Origin: Candidatus Poseidoniaceae archaeon
Lineage (GTDB): Archaea > Thermoplasmatota > Poseidoniia > Poseidoniales > Poseidoniaceae
Direction of reading: 5' to 3'
Assembly: GCA_938084455.1 (NCBI GenBank)
Contig: CALKDX010000049.1
Span: 1-48,051 of the forward strand
Length of the DNA: 48,051 bases
The notes under the pieces were generated by a model that ran no database searches, was not told the DNA's origin, and was given only the letters and a program-made list of their open reading frames with translations. The position numbers were made by a program, and so were the translations under genes. Shown here piece by piece: positions 17,702 through 26,774 of the stretch. Each line of letters begins with the position of its first letter. Position 1 is the stretch's first letter.

Positions 17702-19915
17702 ATGAGCAACGACAACACGGCCTCGCCCGTTGGAAAAAAGGCCTCGGGCAAAGAGTCCAAGGCGTTCAAGGCCGTCGAAGCTGAACTTCGTGCTGAAGAC
17801 AGTCTGCTTCACATGATGAGAGAACAAATGACCTCAATGTTGGGCATGATGGGCATGTTCATCCTCACCATCGTGATTGGACTTTACATTCGGCCGTGGT
17901 ATGATGTTGCAGGATTGCATGCTTTCGGGGAATCCGGAGCAACTCAAGTTCGGTACATTTTGCTTGAATTGGTGATGATTTTTATCTTTACAGCGTTCAT
18001 TCTTGCCCTTGCAAAGTACAAGAAAGACTGGATTATCAAATACGGAATCATGGGCGTGTTGTGCCTTGCTTTGATGTATTCCACTGTGCCATTGGCACAC
18101 ATGGTGATGATCGATTTGGATTCGGAACCCTATGAAATAGAAGCAACCAGGGAATTCGAAAGTGCCTACATAGGCCACAGCGGGTATGATGGTCATTTCA
18201 TGAGTGAAGTGACTGGGGGCGAGGGCACCTGGGGTGAAAACGTCAGTTTCTACAAGGGCCACTCAATGGTGGACGGGGAGCCAACATGGACCAACCAACA
18301 TGTTCGCTACCCGCACAGCGATGAGTTCACGCTCCATGTGAGCGTGGATGAAGATGTGTTCACTTTTGCCAATGGGGCTTGGGTGTGGTACGTGAACGCT
18401 GAAACCGGTGAAACAATTGATTCCTACACCTGCATGCAAACGACCACCGTTGATGGTGAGGAAGAGTTCACGGGTTACCTCGCAGCGCTGGGAACTGGTT
18501 GCATGGTTGGATTCCATACGAACGATGCAATGTACATTATTGATGAAGGAAACTTTCTCCACCGTTTCAACACATTCGAAGAAAACCCTGGACTCATGGT
18601 GACGCAGGCCAAGTGGCGACTTCCATTTGGACTTGATGCCCACCTAGGCACCCTTCATACCGAAGTGATTGCGGAAGACAAGGTCTTGATTGCAACCCCG
18701 ACAATGGTGGCTGTCATCTTACTGGAAGAAACTGCCCCAGCCTTTGACCCAAACCTGCCTGATATCAATAACATGGCAACGGTTCTGTTCCAGCACAACG
18801 CTTCAAGCAAGTTCACCTCAGCCGACTTCGGACCTTCTCCTTGGTCCACAACTCCGTATGATCTTGCCTCAAACCAAGAAGGATTGATCTTGTTGGGTGA
18901 AGAAAACGGTGACGTGATTGGGTTTGAATGGAATGCAACACAGGACACGGAATTCACCCCACAAACCAACATGAACCTCGAAGGTTTTGGCGAAACCATT
19001 CAATCAGTACGCCTGACGGACCGAGATTTTTCAGGGTACAGTGACATGCTGATCACAACCGAGAGCCAAGCCCACTGGCTTTGGACAACATCCCTTCTCA
19101 ACAAGATCAGTTTGGACATTGACGAAGGGTTCGAAACTGGTTGGTTTGCGAACACAACCGACAATCAAACACACTTCCACGCGCTCTACAGCACGGAATC
19201 AACCACAATCAACTCTGGAATCATCACCGAGGACATGGACGTCGTCAGCGGTCTTCAACTCTATGATGTTCCCCTTATTCTCGGTGTCATCGTAGCGTTG
19301 GTGCTCATGGTGCTGCTCTATGTGCACAGTGAATGGTATGTTGTCAACACGGTTGGCGTGCTGGTTGGTTCGGGTGTTGTGGTGATGCTCGGAGTGGCCT
19401 TTGTCCCAACCCTCATCATCGTATTCATGATTGCAGCCGCTATTTACGATGCGTGGGCCGTCTACAAATCCAAACACATGCTGGACTTGGCAGACACCAT
19501 GATCAATTTACGATTGCCAATCCTTCTGGTTGCACCGCAAGAAAAAGGCTACTCTTTCGTTGAAGAAACTTCATCGATGAAAGATCGTGATGCGCCTGCT
19601 CCTGCACCTTCCAAGGGTGCGCCCAAGAAACAGAAAGGAAAGGATGCCATGTTCATGGGACTCGGTGACGTGATTTTCCCAGGTATGCTGGTTCTTTCAG
19701 CTGCCCAATGGTTGGACTCAAGTGGAGCGTTTGCCGTAGCCATCTCAACACTGGTAGGAGGTTTAGTTGGTTACTTCGCATTGATGACATATGTGGCACG
19801 AGGACGGGCTCAAGCAGGATTGCCTTTGCTGAACGGCGGTTCCATCTTAGGCTACGTGATCGGAGGCTACATCTTCATTGGATCAGCCATCTTTGACTTT
19901 GGAATTTCAATTTGA
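17702..19915 (+). CDS. Presenilin/SPP-family (A22-like) intramembrane aspartyl protease with a large extracytoplasmic insertion between TM3 and TM4
   Basis: Nine hydrophobic segments; YD motif (AAAIYDAWAVY) and GxGD motif (MGLGDVIFPGML) in consecutive TMs with a hydrophilic loop between; last TM with LPLLNGGSILGY in the PAL position; ~380-aa hydrophilic insertion. Confidence 0.75.
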   Translation: MSNDNTASPVGKKASGKESKAFKAVEAELRAEDSLLHMMREQMTSMLGMMGMFILTIVIGLYIRPWYDVAGLHAFGESGATQVRYILLELVMIFIFTAFILALAKYKKDWIIKYGIMGVLCLALMYSTVPLAHMVMIDLDSEPYEIEATREFESAYIGHSGYDGHFMSEVTGGEGTWGENVSFYKGHSMVDGEPTWTNQHVRYPHSDEFTLHVSVDEDVFTFANGAWVWYVNAETGETIDSYTCMQTTTVDGEEEFTGYLAALGTGCMVGFHTNDAMYIIDEGNFLHRFNTFEENPGLMVTQAKWRLPFGLDAHLGTLHTEVIAEDKVLIATPTMVAVILLEETAPAFDPNLPDINNMATVLFQHNASSKFTSADFGPSPWSTTPYDLASNQEGLILLGEENGDVIGFEWNATQDTEFTPQTNMNLEGFGETIQSVRLTDRDFSGYSDMLITTESQAHWLWTTSLLNKISLDIDEGFETGWFANTTDNQTHFHALYSTESTTINSGIITEDMDVVSGLQLYDVPLILGVIVALVLMVLLYVHSEWYVVNTVGVLVGSGVVVMLGVAFVPTLIIVFMIAAAIYDAWAVYKSKHMLDLADTMINLRLPILLVAPQEKGYSFVEETSSMKDRDAPAPAPSKGAPKKQKGKDAMFMGLGDVIFPGMLVLSAAQWLDSSGAFAVAISTLVGGLVGYFALMTYVARGRAQAGLPLLNGGSILGYVIGGYIFIGSAIFDFGISI

Positions 19916-19926
19916 GGTGATCCAAC

Positions 19927-21219
19927 ATGCTCGACATCAATCTGTTTAGAACAACGCCCGAAGTCATTCGTAACGATCACGACAAGCGAGGTATTCCACA
20001 CGACAACATCGACCGTGTGATTGAATTGGACCAGACATGGATTAACCTCCAACACGAGACAAATCAACTGCGTGCGACAAAAAACGCTGCTGCACGTGGC
20101 ATTGGAGCCGCAAAGAAATCTGGCGACGAAGCCGCAGCGCAACGCATTCTAGCTGAGGTTGCAGACCTTGGGGCTCAAATTTCTGAACTCGAACGCAAGA
20201 CTGACGAAGCCGTTGAAGAACGCGACCGACTGCGGATGCGGATCCCAAACATCCTTCATCATGATGTGCCAAAAGGCGGTGATGAATCTGGTAATACAGT
20301 GCACAGCGTTCATGGCGTCAAACCAGAATTCACGTTTGATGTTCGTACGCACAACGAATTGATTGAGATGAATAAATGGGTCGACTTGAAGCGTGCAGCA
20401 AAGATCGTTGGGAGCCGCTTCTTCTTCCTCAAGGGTGATTTAGCCAGATTAGAATTCGCCCTACAGCAGTATGCAGTGGACTTCATTCGCCAAAGAGGCT
20501 ACACCTTTGTCCAACCGCCAGTTATGATGAATCGAGAAGCCTACGAAGGCGTGACCGACCTTTCCGATTTTGAAACCGTCATGTATGGGATTGAACCGGA
20601 CAAGTACTACATGATTGCAACTGCAGAACATCCGCTTACTGCCATGTTCATGGGTGAAACAATTCCAGAAGCCGATTTACCATTACGAATGGTTGGTGTA
20701 TCTCCGTGCTTTCGACGCGAAGTTGGTTCCCACGGACAATCAGACCTCGGTATTTGGCGGGTTCATCAGTTCACTAAGATTGAACAAATCATCATTGCAA
20801 GCCCTGAGCAGTCGTGGGAATTGCAGGAAGAATTGTTGCAAAATTGCATTGATTTGTGGGACGCACTTGGAATGCACTACGAAGTGGTGAACATCTGCAC
20901 AGGTGACATGGGCACCGTTGCAGCAAGAAAGTACGATCTTGAGGCTTGGATCCCCGGTGCAGACCAATACAAAGAGATTGTATCCTGCTCGAACTGCACT
21001 GATTATCAAGCAAACCGACTTCAAATCAGGTATGGTCAACCGGGTCATTCCGGCCAGCCCATCGCACATACGCTCAATTCAACCGCTGTAGCTACCTCTC
21101 GAGCCCTCGTAGCAATCATAGAACAGAACCAGTTGGAAGACGGACGGGTGCGCATCCCTGAAGTGCTTAAACCATTGATGGGTGGACAGGACGTCCTCGA
21201 GCCTTGCCAATGGGGCTGA
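19927..21219 (+). CDS. serS: Seryl-tRNA synthetase
   Basis: MLDINLFRTTPEVIRND..., class II motifs (SPCFRREVGSHGQSDLGIWRVHQF, LNSTAVATSRALVAIIE). Confidence 0.95.
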   Translation: MLDINLFRTTPEVIRNDHDKRGIPHDNIDRVIELDQTWINLQHETNQLRATKNAAARGIGAAKKSGDEAAAQRILAEVADLGAQISELERKTDEAVEERDRLRMRIPNILHHDVPKGGDESGNTVHSVHGVKPEFTFDVRTHNELIEMNKWVDLKRAAKIVGSRFFFLKGDLARLEFALQQYAVDFIRQRGYTFVQPPVMMNREAYEGVTDLSDFETVMYGIEPDKYYMIATAEHPLTAMFMGETIPEADLPLRMVGVSPCFRREVGSHGQSDLGIWRVHQFTKIEQIIIASPEQSWELQEELLQNCIDLWDALGMHYEVVNICTGDMGTVAARKYDLEAWIPGADQYKEIVSCSNCTDYQANRLQIRYGQPGHSGQPIAHTLNSTAVATSRALVAIIEQNQLEDGRVRIPEVLKPLMGGQDVLEPCQWG

Positions 21220-21333
21220 ACGATATCCTAGGTCGAAGGTTCTACTGCTGAGGTGCTAGTTGCGCGGTCACAGACTTTCCTTTCGCGAAATGCAAGGTTC
21301 GGTTTGAAATAGGGTTGAACTGATGGCTTGGTC

Positions 21334-22215
21334 ATGAGCGAGGAAGAGCCTGTCTTGTATTTTGGATACGGGTCAAACTTGGACACAAAAGATTGGATGC
21401 GGTGGTGTGAACAGCGCGGTGCTGACCCATCAGGGAGGACCGAATTGGAGCCATGTTGGTTACCCGATCATCGATTGACGTTCCATTACCATTCACGCTC
21501 AAGGGAAGGCGGAGCTGCCGATGTGACCCCCGCAGGGTGCGGCCACACCGTCCCAGGAGTGTTGTTTTCACTTAACGCAAACGCTCTTGCCAACATGGAT
21601 CGCAAGGAAGGTCATCCAACCGTCTATCGGCGGACAATGGTCAACGTTGTCAAGGCTGATGGTTCCTCTGTGGAAGCGATGACGTATCGGGTCACACAAG
21701 AGAAGATTTCCGATTATGTCCCGCCCACTTCATCGTATGTTGACCTCATAGAGCGGAATCTCTTGAGGCATAAACTTCCAATTGAAGATTTAAAAAATGC
21801 AATTGAAGATTCAGACAGTTCTTATCCGGTTCGTCATTTGTTCGTCTATGGAACTCTCATGAGAGGGCAAAGCCGGCACAGCACCATCACCCACCACATT
21901 GTCAATCAAGGCATCAAGGCATCCACCAAAGGAGCCCTGTACAATCTTGGTGATTATCCAGGTATGCGCTGTTCAGATAGCGGCACGGTTCACGGGGAAT
22001 TGTATGAAATGGATGAAGTCTTTCTCACGCTTCAATCCTTAGACAGAGTGGAAGGGTTCTATGGGTTTCAGTCACCAAATTCACTGTTTCGCCGCACGCT
22101 GATTCAAGTTGAAGTGAACGGTGAAATGGTTTGGGCGTGGTCCTATTTTTATGCGCATGAACCCGAGTTAAATGATCGGATTGAATCTGGAGATTGGCGA
22201 ATATGGAACTCATGA
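21334..22215 (+). CDS. Tandem gamma-glutamylcyclotransferase-like (GGCT/AIG2) fold protein
   Basis: First domain LYFGYGSNLD...NMDRKEGHPTVYRR; second domain HLFVYGTLMRGQSRHSTI...LDRVEGFYGF. Confidence 0.75.
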   Translation: MSEEEPVLYFGYGSNLDTKDWMRWCEQRGADPSGRTELEPCWLPDHRLTFHYHSRSREGGAADVTPAGCGHTVPGVLFSLNANALANMDRKEGHPTVYRRTMVNVVKADGSSVEAMTYRVTQEKISDYVPPTSSYVDLIERNLLRHKLPIEDLKNAIEDSDSSYPVRHLFVYGTLMRGQSRHSTITHHIVNQGIKASTKGALYNLGDYPGMRCSDSGTVHGELYEMDEVFLTLQSLDRVEGFYGFQSPNSLFRRTLIQVEVNGEMVWAWSYFYAHEPELNDRIESGDWRIWNS

Positions 22216-22677
22216 GTCTTCAAGCGACAACAACTCAACACCTTGCTCAACCTGGTCATTAGCATTGAAGTGCACAGCGGTAACGACTCCATCGGATGCG
22301 GCGACAATTCGGTGTTCCATCTTCATGGCCTCCAACACCATCAATGTCGTTCCAGCCTCAACAGATTGACCGACTTCGACCAACACTTGCAGGACCTTGC
22401 CCGGCATAGGAGCGGTTAATCCACCACCGTCATCGGTGTCAGTCGCACCCGGTTCAATGCGTTCGAGTTTGAATGTGTGACCTTGGTAGTGAACCCACCA
22501 TACGTCACCCACCTTGGCCAAATGTGCGAAGTTGATCGAACCATTAGGTCCAATCATTCGTAAACGACCATCAGCCATAGGTGTGGCTTCGATATCGCCT
22601 AGACGCCATACGCCTCCATCCCTGGCAATTGTGACTTCAATTGGGCCCTCAGGGCTCTTGAATTGGTGATGCATCAA
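22210..22677 (-). CDS. Biotin carboxyl carrier protein (biotinyl domain)
   Basis: LTAPMPGKVLQVLVEVGQSVEAGTTLMVLEAMKMEHRI biotinylation motif. Confidence 0.9.
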   Translation of the reverse strand: MMHHQFKSPEGPIEVTIARDGGVWRLGDIEATPMADGRLRMIGPNGSINFAHLAKVGDVWWVHYQGHTFKLERIEPGATDTDDGGGLTAPMPGKVLQVLVEVGQSVEAGTTLMVLEAMKMEHRIVAASDGVVTAVHFNANDQVEQGVELLSLEDS

Positions 22678-24179
22678 GGGAACCTCCTGTTAAGCGTGGA
22701 GAATGGGCTAACTGGCCCTTCTGGACCTTTTGAGGCTTGATTCTGTGTGCGGTGAAGGCCGGCACTTTCACCAACGGCCGCAGCCATGAGGGCTCCATCT
22801 TCAATGGATCGTGGTACAGACGGAGTCCAGCCATGAGGCCAAAGGCGATCGATTGTGGTTGTGTCGGTTCGACCAGAAATCACTTCTGCTTCATCACACA
22901 ATTCACGCAAGAAACGGATGTTCGTGGTGGTGCCCAAAACTATGAACTCGTCGAGCGCTCTTCGCATTCGCTGGAGAGCTTCATCTCTCGATGGAGCCCA
23001 TACGATGAGTTTGGCGAGCATTGGATCGTAATTTGGCGTCACTTCGTCGCCCTCACGAACACCTGTGTCGAGGCGTACACCGGGCCCTTCCGGCGGCCTG
23101 AAGACGGCCAGAGGACCGATGGCTGGGAGGAAATTATTGGCAGCATCCTCGGCGTAAAGACGCACCTCAATAGCGTGTCCTCGCATCATGAGGGGCCCAC
23201 AAGACATCGGCTCGCCCGCAGCAATACGCAGTTGTTCACGAACCAAATCAACGCCGGTTACCAATTCGGTTACCGGGTGCTCAACCTGGATTCTCGTGTT
23301 CATTTCAAGGAAGAAAAATTCACCAGAAGGTGCAAGCAAAAATTCGACGGTTCCCGCACCCTCGTAGTCGACAGCCTCTGCTGCGGCGACGGCTGCCTGG
23401 CCCATTGCTTCACGCAATTCAGGAGTCATGGTTGCACAGGGTGCTTCCTCGAACACCTTTTGATGACGGCGTTGAACGCTGCATTCTCGCTCTCCAAGGT
23501 GAATGGTTCGGCCATGGCGATCTGCCAACACCTGAATTTCAACGTGCTTCGAGCCCGTGAGTAAGCGTTCGACATAGACTCGACCATCACCAAAGGCAGC
23601 GATTGCTTCACGACGAGCACCCTTTGCAGCCTCAATTAATTGATCAGGGGAATGAACGGCACGCATGCCCTTTCCTCCACCACCTGAGGACGCTTTGAGG
23701 AGCATGGGGTAACCCACACGATGGGATGCGGATTCGATGGCTTCTAAGGCATCCGTTTCGTCTTCATGTTCTATTTCTTCGCCGGGAATCACCGGCACAC
23801 CAGCAGCCCGCATTGTGATTCGAGCGGTCATTTTGTCCCCCATCTTTTCAATGGCCTCTGGGCTTGGTCCGACCCATTGGATCTTGGCTTGGGTCACCGC
23901 ACGTGCGAAATCCGCTCGTTCTGAAAGAAAGCCGAAACCAGGATGAATTGCGTCAGCTCCGGTCTGGTTGGCAATGGAAAGAATTTGTTGCTGGTCAAGA
24001 TAGGTCTCACCGATGGTGTTGCCAGTAAGCAAAACCGCTTCATCAGCCAATTCAATAAACATTGAATCGGCGTCGTTTTGCGCATAGATTGCAACTGTTG
24101 CTAAGCCTGCTTCGTGGCATGCCCTGAGGATACGGCACGCGATTTCCCCACGGTTTGCAACCAAGACTTTACTGACCAT
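22674..24179 (-). CDS. Acyl-CoA carboxylase biotin carboxylase subunit
   Basis: VSKVLVANRGEIACRILRA, KASSGGGGKGMRAV, ECSVQRRHQKVFEEAP, FFLEMNTRIQVEHPVTE; start among in-frame Met codons (24209/24179) uncertain. Confidence 0.9.
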   Translation of the reverse strand: MVSKVLVANRGEIACRILRACHEAGLATVAIYAQNDADSMFIELADEAVLLTGNTIGETYLDQQQILSIANQTGADAIHPGFGFLSERADFARAVTQAKIQWVGPSPEAIEKMGDKMTARITMRAAGVPVIPGEEIEHEDETDALEAIESASHRVGYPMLLKASSGGGGKGMRAVHSPDQLIEAAKGARREAIAAFGDGRVYVERLLTGSKHVEIQVLADRHGRTIHLGERECSVQRRHQKVFEEAPCATMTPELREAMGQAAVAAAEAVDYEGAGTVEFLLAPSGEFFFLEMNTRIQVEHPVTELVTGVDLVREQLRIAAGEPMSCGPLMMRGHAIEVRLYAEDAANNFLPAIGPLAVFRPPEGPGVRLDTGVREGDEVTPNYDPMLAKLIVWAPSRDEALQRMRRALDEFIVLGTTTNIRFLRELCDEAEVISGRTDTTTIDRLWPHGWTPSVPRSIEDGALMAAAVGESAGLHRTQNQASKGPEGPVSPFSTLNRRFP

Positions 24180-24193
24180 TGGAACCATCCTCA

Positions 24194-25051
24194 TCATTCT
24201 GGTTTCCAATTGGCAGGTCGCTTTTCAAGGAACGATGAGAGGCCTTCCTGACCTTCATTCGAACCTCGCATTTGACTGGTGAAATCAAGGGTCCAATCGC
24301 GCAATGCTTCGTCTGATTCTGTCCAACGGTCAAAATTCAACGTGAGTTCCTTAGCCAATGTAACGGCGCATGGGCCCGTTGTGAGGACTTCCTCAAGCAG
24401 GGATTGTACGCTGGCTTCAAGAGCTTCTTGGCCATCAACCACCTGTTCGATGAATCCAGTTCGCAATGCTTCCTCTGCCTCAATCCGACTGGCTTGCATA
24501 GCGAGGCGGCGAAAGCATGCTGAGCCTAGGCGACGGTAGACATAGGGTCCGATCACCGCAGGCAGAATTCCGAGTTTTCCTTCCGAGAGGGCGATTTTGA
24601 TGTTTTTTGTTCCGATGACGTGGTCAAGGCATGCCACCAAACCTGCACCGCCTCCTAAAGCAACGCCCTGAATGGCACCGACCGTGAAACAAGGATGCGA
24701 CCAAAGCCCATTGAACAAGCGATCGAGACGCTTTGAGTCGGCACGATTTTCCTCTGGAGTGTTGGCCCCAGCATCCCTCATCATGTTGATGTCTGCACCT
24801 GCACAAAAGTGTCGGCCTGCTCCAGAAAGAACAAGGCTACGTAGGTAGGGCTGGCCGTTGTCGTCGTGAAGGGCATCAAGCCGCCCAGCACTGCGCTCAG
24901 CTGTCCAATCCAAAAGATCGCACAGCTCGGTAATCATTTGGACATTAAGAGCGTTAAATTTCTCTTCCCTGTTCAAATGAATGTTTGCTCTTGAGCCTTC
25001 AATGGTTAATCTGACCAAATCGGTCGAAGGGGGTTGTTCCATGCTTATCAT
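24194..25051 (-). CDS. Enoyl-CoA hydratase/isomerase family (possibly methylglutaconyl-CoA hydratase)
   Basis: Crotonase motifs: LSGAGRHFCAGADINMM, VQG(I)VALGGGAGLVACLD, LGILPAVIGPYVYRRLG. Confidence 0.85.
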   Translation of the reverse strand: MISMEQPPSTDLVRLTIEGSRANIHLNREEKFNALNVQMITELCDLLDWTAERSAGRLDALHDDNGQPYLRSLVLSGAGRHFCAGADINMMRDAGANTPEENRADSKRLDRLFNGLWSHPCFTVGAIQGVALGGGAGLVACLDHVIGTKNIKIALSEGKLGILPAVIGPYVYRRLGSACFRRLAMQASRIEAEEALRTGFIEQVVDGQEALEASVQSLLEEVLTTGPCAVTLAKELTLNFDRWTESDEALRDWTLDFTSQMRGSNEGQEGLSSFLEKRPANWKPE

Positions 25052-25095
25052 CGTAAAATCTCCAATTGCATTTTTGATTTCTCAATTGACATATA

Positions 25096-26706
25096 TCACA
25101 TTCGGAACACGCCGAATCGGTCGTCGGGGAGAGGGGCGTTTCTGGCCGCAGCGAGGCAAAGCCCGAGCACATCCCGTGTGTCACGTGGGTCGATAATGCC
25201 ATCATCCCACAAACGAGCGGTCGAGTAATACGGGCTGCCTTCGGTCTCATACTGCTCCAAAATAGGAGCACGGAATGCTTCCAGTTCTTCACCCTCCATT
25301 GGTTGAAGTCCCTCTCGAGCACGTTGATCTTGCTTGACAGTGGTCAACACATCTGCTGCTTGAGGCCCACCCATGACAGAAATTCTGCTGTTTGGCCACA
25401 TGAAGAGGAACCGAGGGTCGTAGGCTCTGCCACACATTCCGTAATTTCCAGCACCATGCGATCCACCGATAATAACGGTGAATTTGGGCACATTGACGCA
25501 AGAAACAGCGGTCACAAGTTTAGCGCCATCTTTAGCGATGCCCCCTGCCTCGTAGGCCTTGCCCACCATGAATCCGGTGATGTTCTGTAAGAACACAAGC
25601 GGAATACCACGTTGCCCACACAATTCGACAAAGTGTGCGCCTTTGAGTGAAGATTCTGAAAACAAAATTCCATTGTTTGCAACAATGCCAACTTTGTGTC
25701 CATGGATGTGTGCAAATCCGCACACGAGTGTTGTCCCGTACCGTGCTTTGAATTCATGGAATCTGGAACCGTCTACGATTCTTCCAATGATTTCCTTGAT
25801 GTCGACGGGTGTGCGGTTGTCGCTCGGTATGAGACCGAGGAGATCTTCTACATCGTAGGCTGGCGATTCTGCTGGAGCACTTGCGGCTGGGGCCAGTGTG
25901 CGAGGGCCGATGTTTTCAACGATATTTCGAACCATCCTCAATGCTTCAGGTTCATCTTCTGCATAATGGTCAGCCACGCCTGATTGAACAGTATGGACTT
26001 CGGCACCGCCGAGTTCCTCGGCTGAAACTTCTTCGCCAGTTGCGGCTTTGACCAAAGGTGGGCCAGCCAAAAAGATGGTACCGTTGCCTTTGACGATGAT
26101 TGATTCATCGGACATGGCAGGAACATAGGCGCCCCCTGCAGTGCATGAGCCGAGCACCGCTGCAATCTGAGGGATTTTATCGCCAGACATACGGGCTTGA
26201 TTTCTGAAAATACGACCAAAATGGCCAATATCTGGGAACACTTCATCCTGCATGGGAAGGAACGCACCTCCAGAATCAACGAGGTAGATACAAGGAAGGT
26301 TGTTTTCATGGGCAACCGTTTGAGCTCGGATGTGCTTTTTCACAGTCATTGGGTAATAACTACCACCTTTGACGGTTGCATCATTAGCCACAAACAGGCA
26401 TTCACGTCCATGAACCATCCCTATTCCAGTCACAATACCAGCAGAATGAGCGCGTCCATCGTACAGCTCAAACGCTGCGAGCGGCGAGAGTTCCAAAAAT
26501 GCCGTGCCAGGGTCGATGATCTGTTCGATTCGCTCGCGGGCCAGAAGTTTGCCCCTGCTGCGATGACGGTCAACGTATTTCCCGCCGCCACCCATCGACG
26601 CGACGTTCAGGCGTTCCCTCAATGTATCAATCAAATGGGCATTGAAGGCTTTGCGTTCTGCAAAGTCGGGGTCAGCACGATTCACTCTTGTTGGTAATCG
26701 GTCCAT
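25096..26706 (-). CDS. Acyl-CoA carboxylase carboxyltransferase subunit, methylcrotonyl-CoA carboxylase beta-like
   Basis: [93 protein letters not shown] at 26706 preferred over GTG at 26712. Confidence 0.85.
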   Translation of the reverse strand: MDRLPTRVNRADPDFAERKAFNAHLIDTLRERLNVASMGGGGKYVDRHRSRGKLLARERIEQIIDPGTAFLELSPLAAFELYDGRAHSAGIVTGIGMVHGRECLFVANDATVKGGSYYPMTVKKHIRAQTVAHENNLPCIYLVDSGGAFLPMQDEVFPDIGHFGRIFRNQARMSGDKIPQIAAVLGSCTAGGAYVPAMSDESIIVKGNGTIFLAGPPLVKAATGEEVSAEELGGAEVHTVQSGVADHYAEDEPEALRMVRNIVENIGPRTLAPAASAPAESPAYDVEDLLGLIPSDNRTPVDIKEIIGRIVDGSRFHEFKARYGTTLVCGFAHIHGHKVGIVANNGILFSESSLKGAHFVELCGQRGIPLVFLQNITGFMVGKAYEAGGIAKDGAKLVTAVSCVNVPKFTVIIGGSHGAGNYGMCGRAYDPRFLFMWPNSRISVMGGPQAADVLTTVKQDQRAREGLQPMEGEELEAFRAPILEQYETEGSPYYSTARLWDDGIIDPRDTRDVLGLCLAAARNAPLPDDRFGVFRM

Positions 26707-26774
26707 TTCCACCCCTCAATTGAAGGGAGGTGGACGGGACATTTAACCCTATTACAACACAGTGAACGAAGGCT

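Noticed and set aside
21281-21290. TTTCGCGAAA palindrome upstream of the GGCT gene
   Set aside because: Single 10-bp palindrome; expected by chance at this window size and no second copy seen
22737-23564. 275-aa plus-strand ORF inside the biotin carboxylase gene
   Set aside because: Antisense shadow of a well-conserved CDS; no recognizable domain
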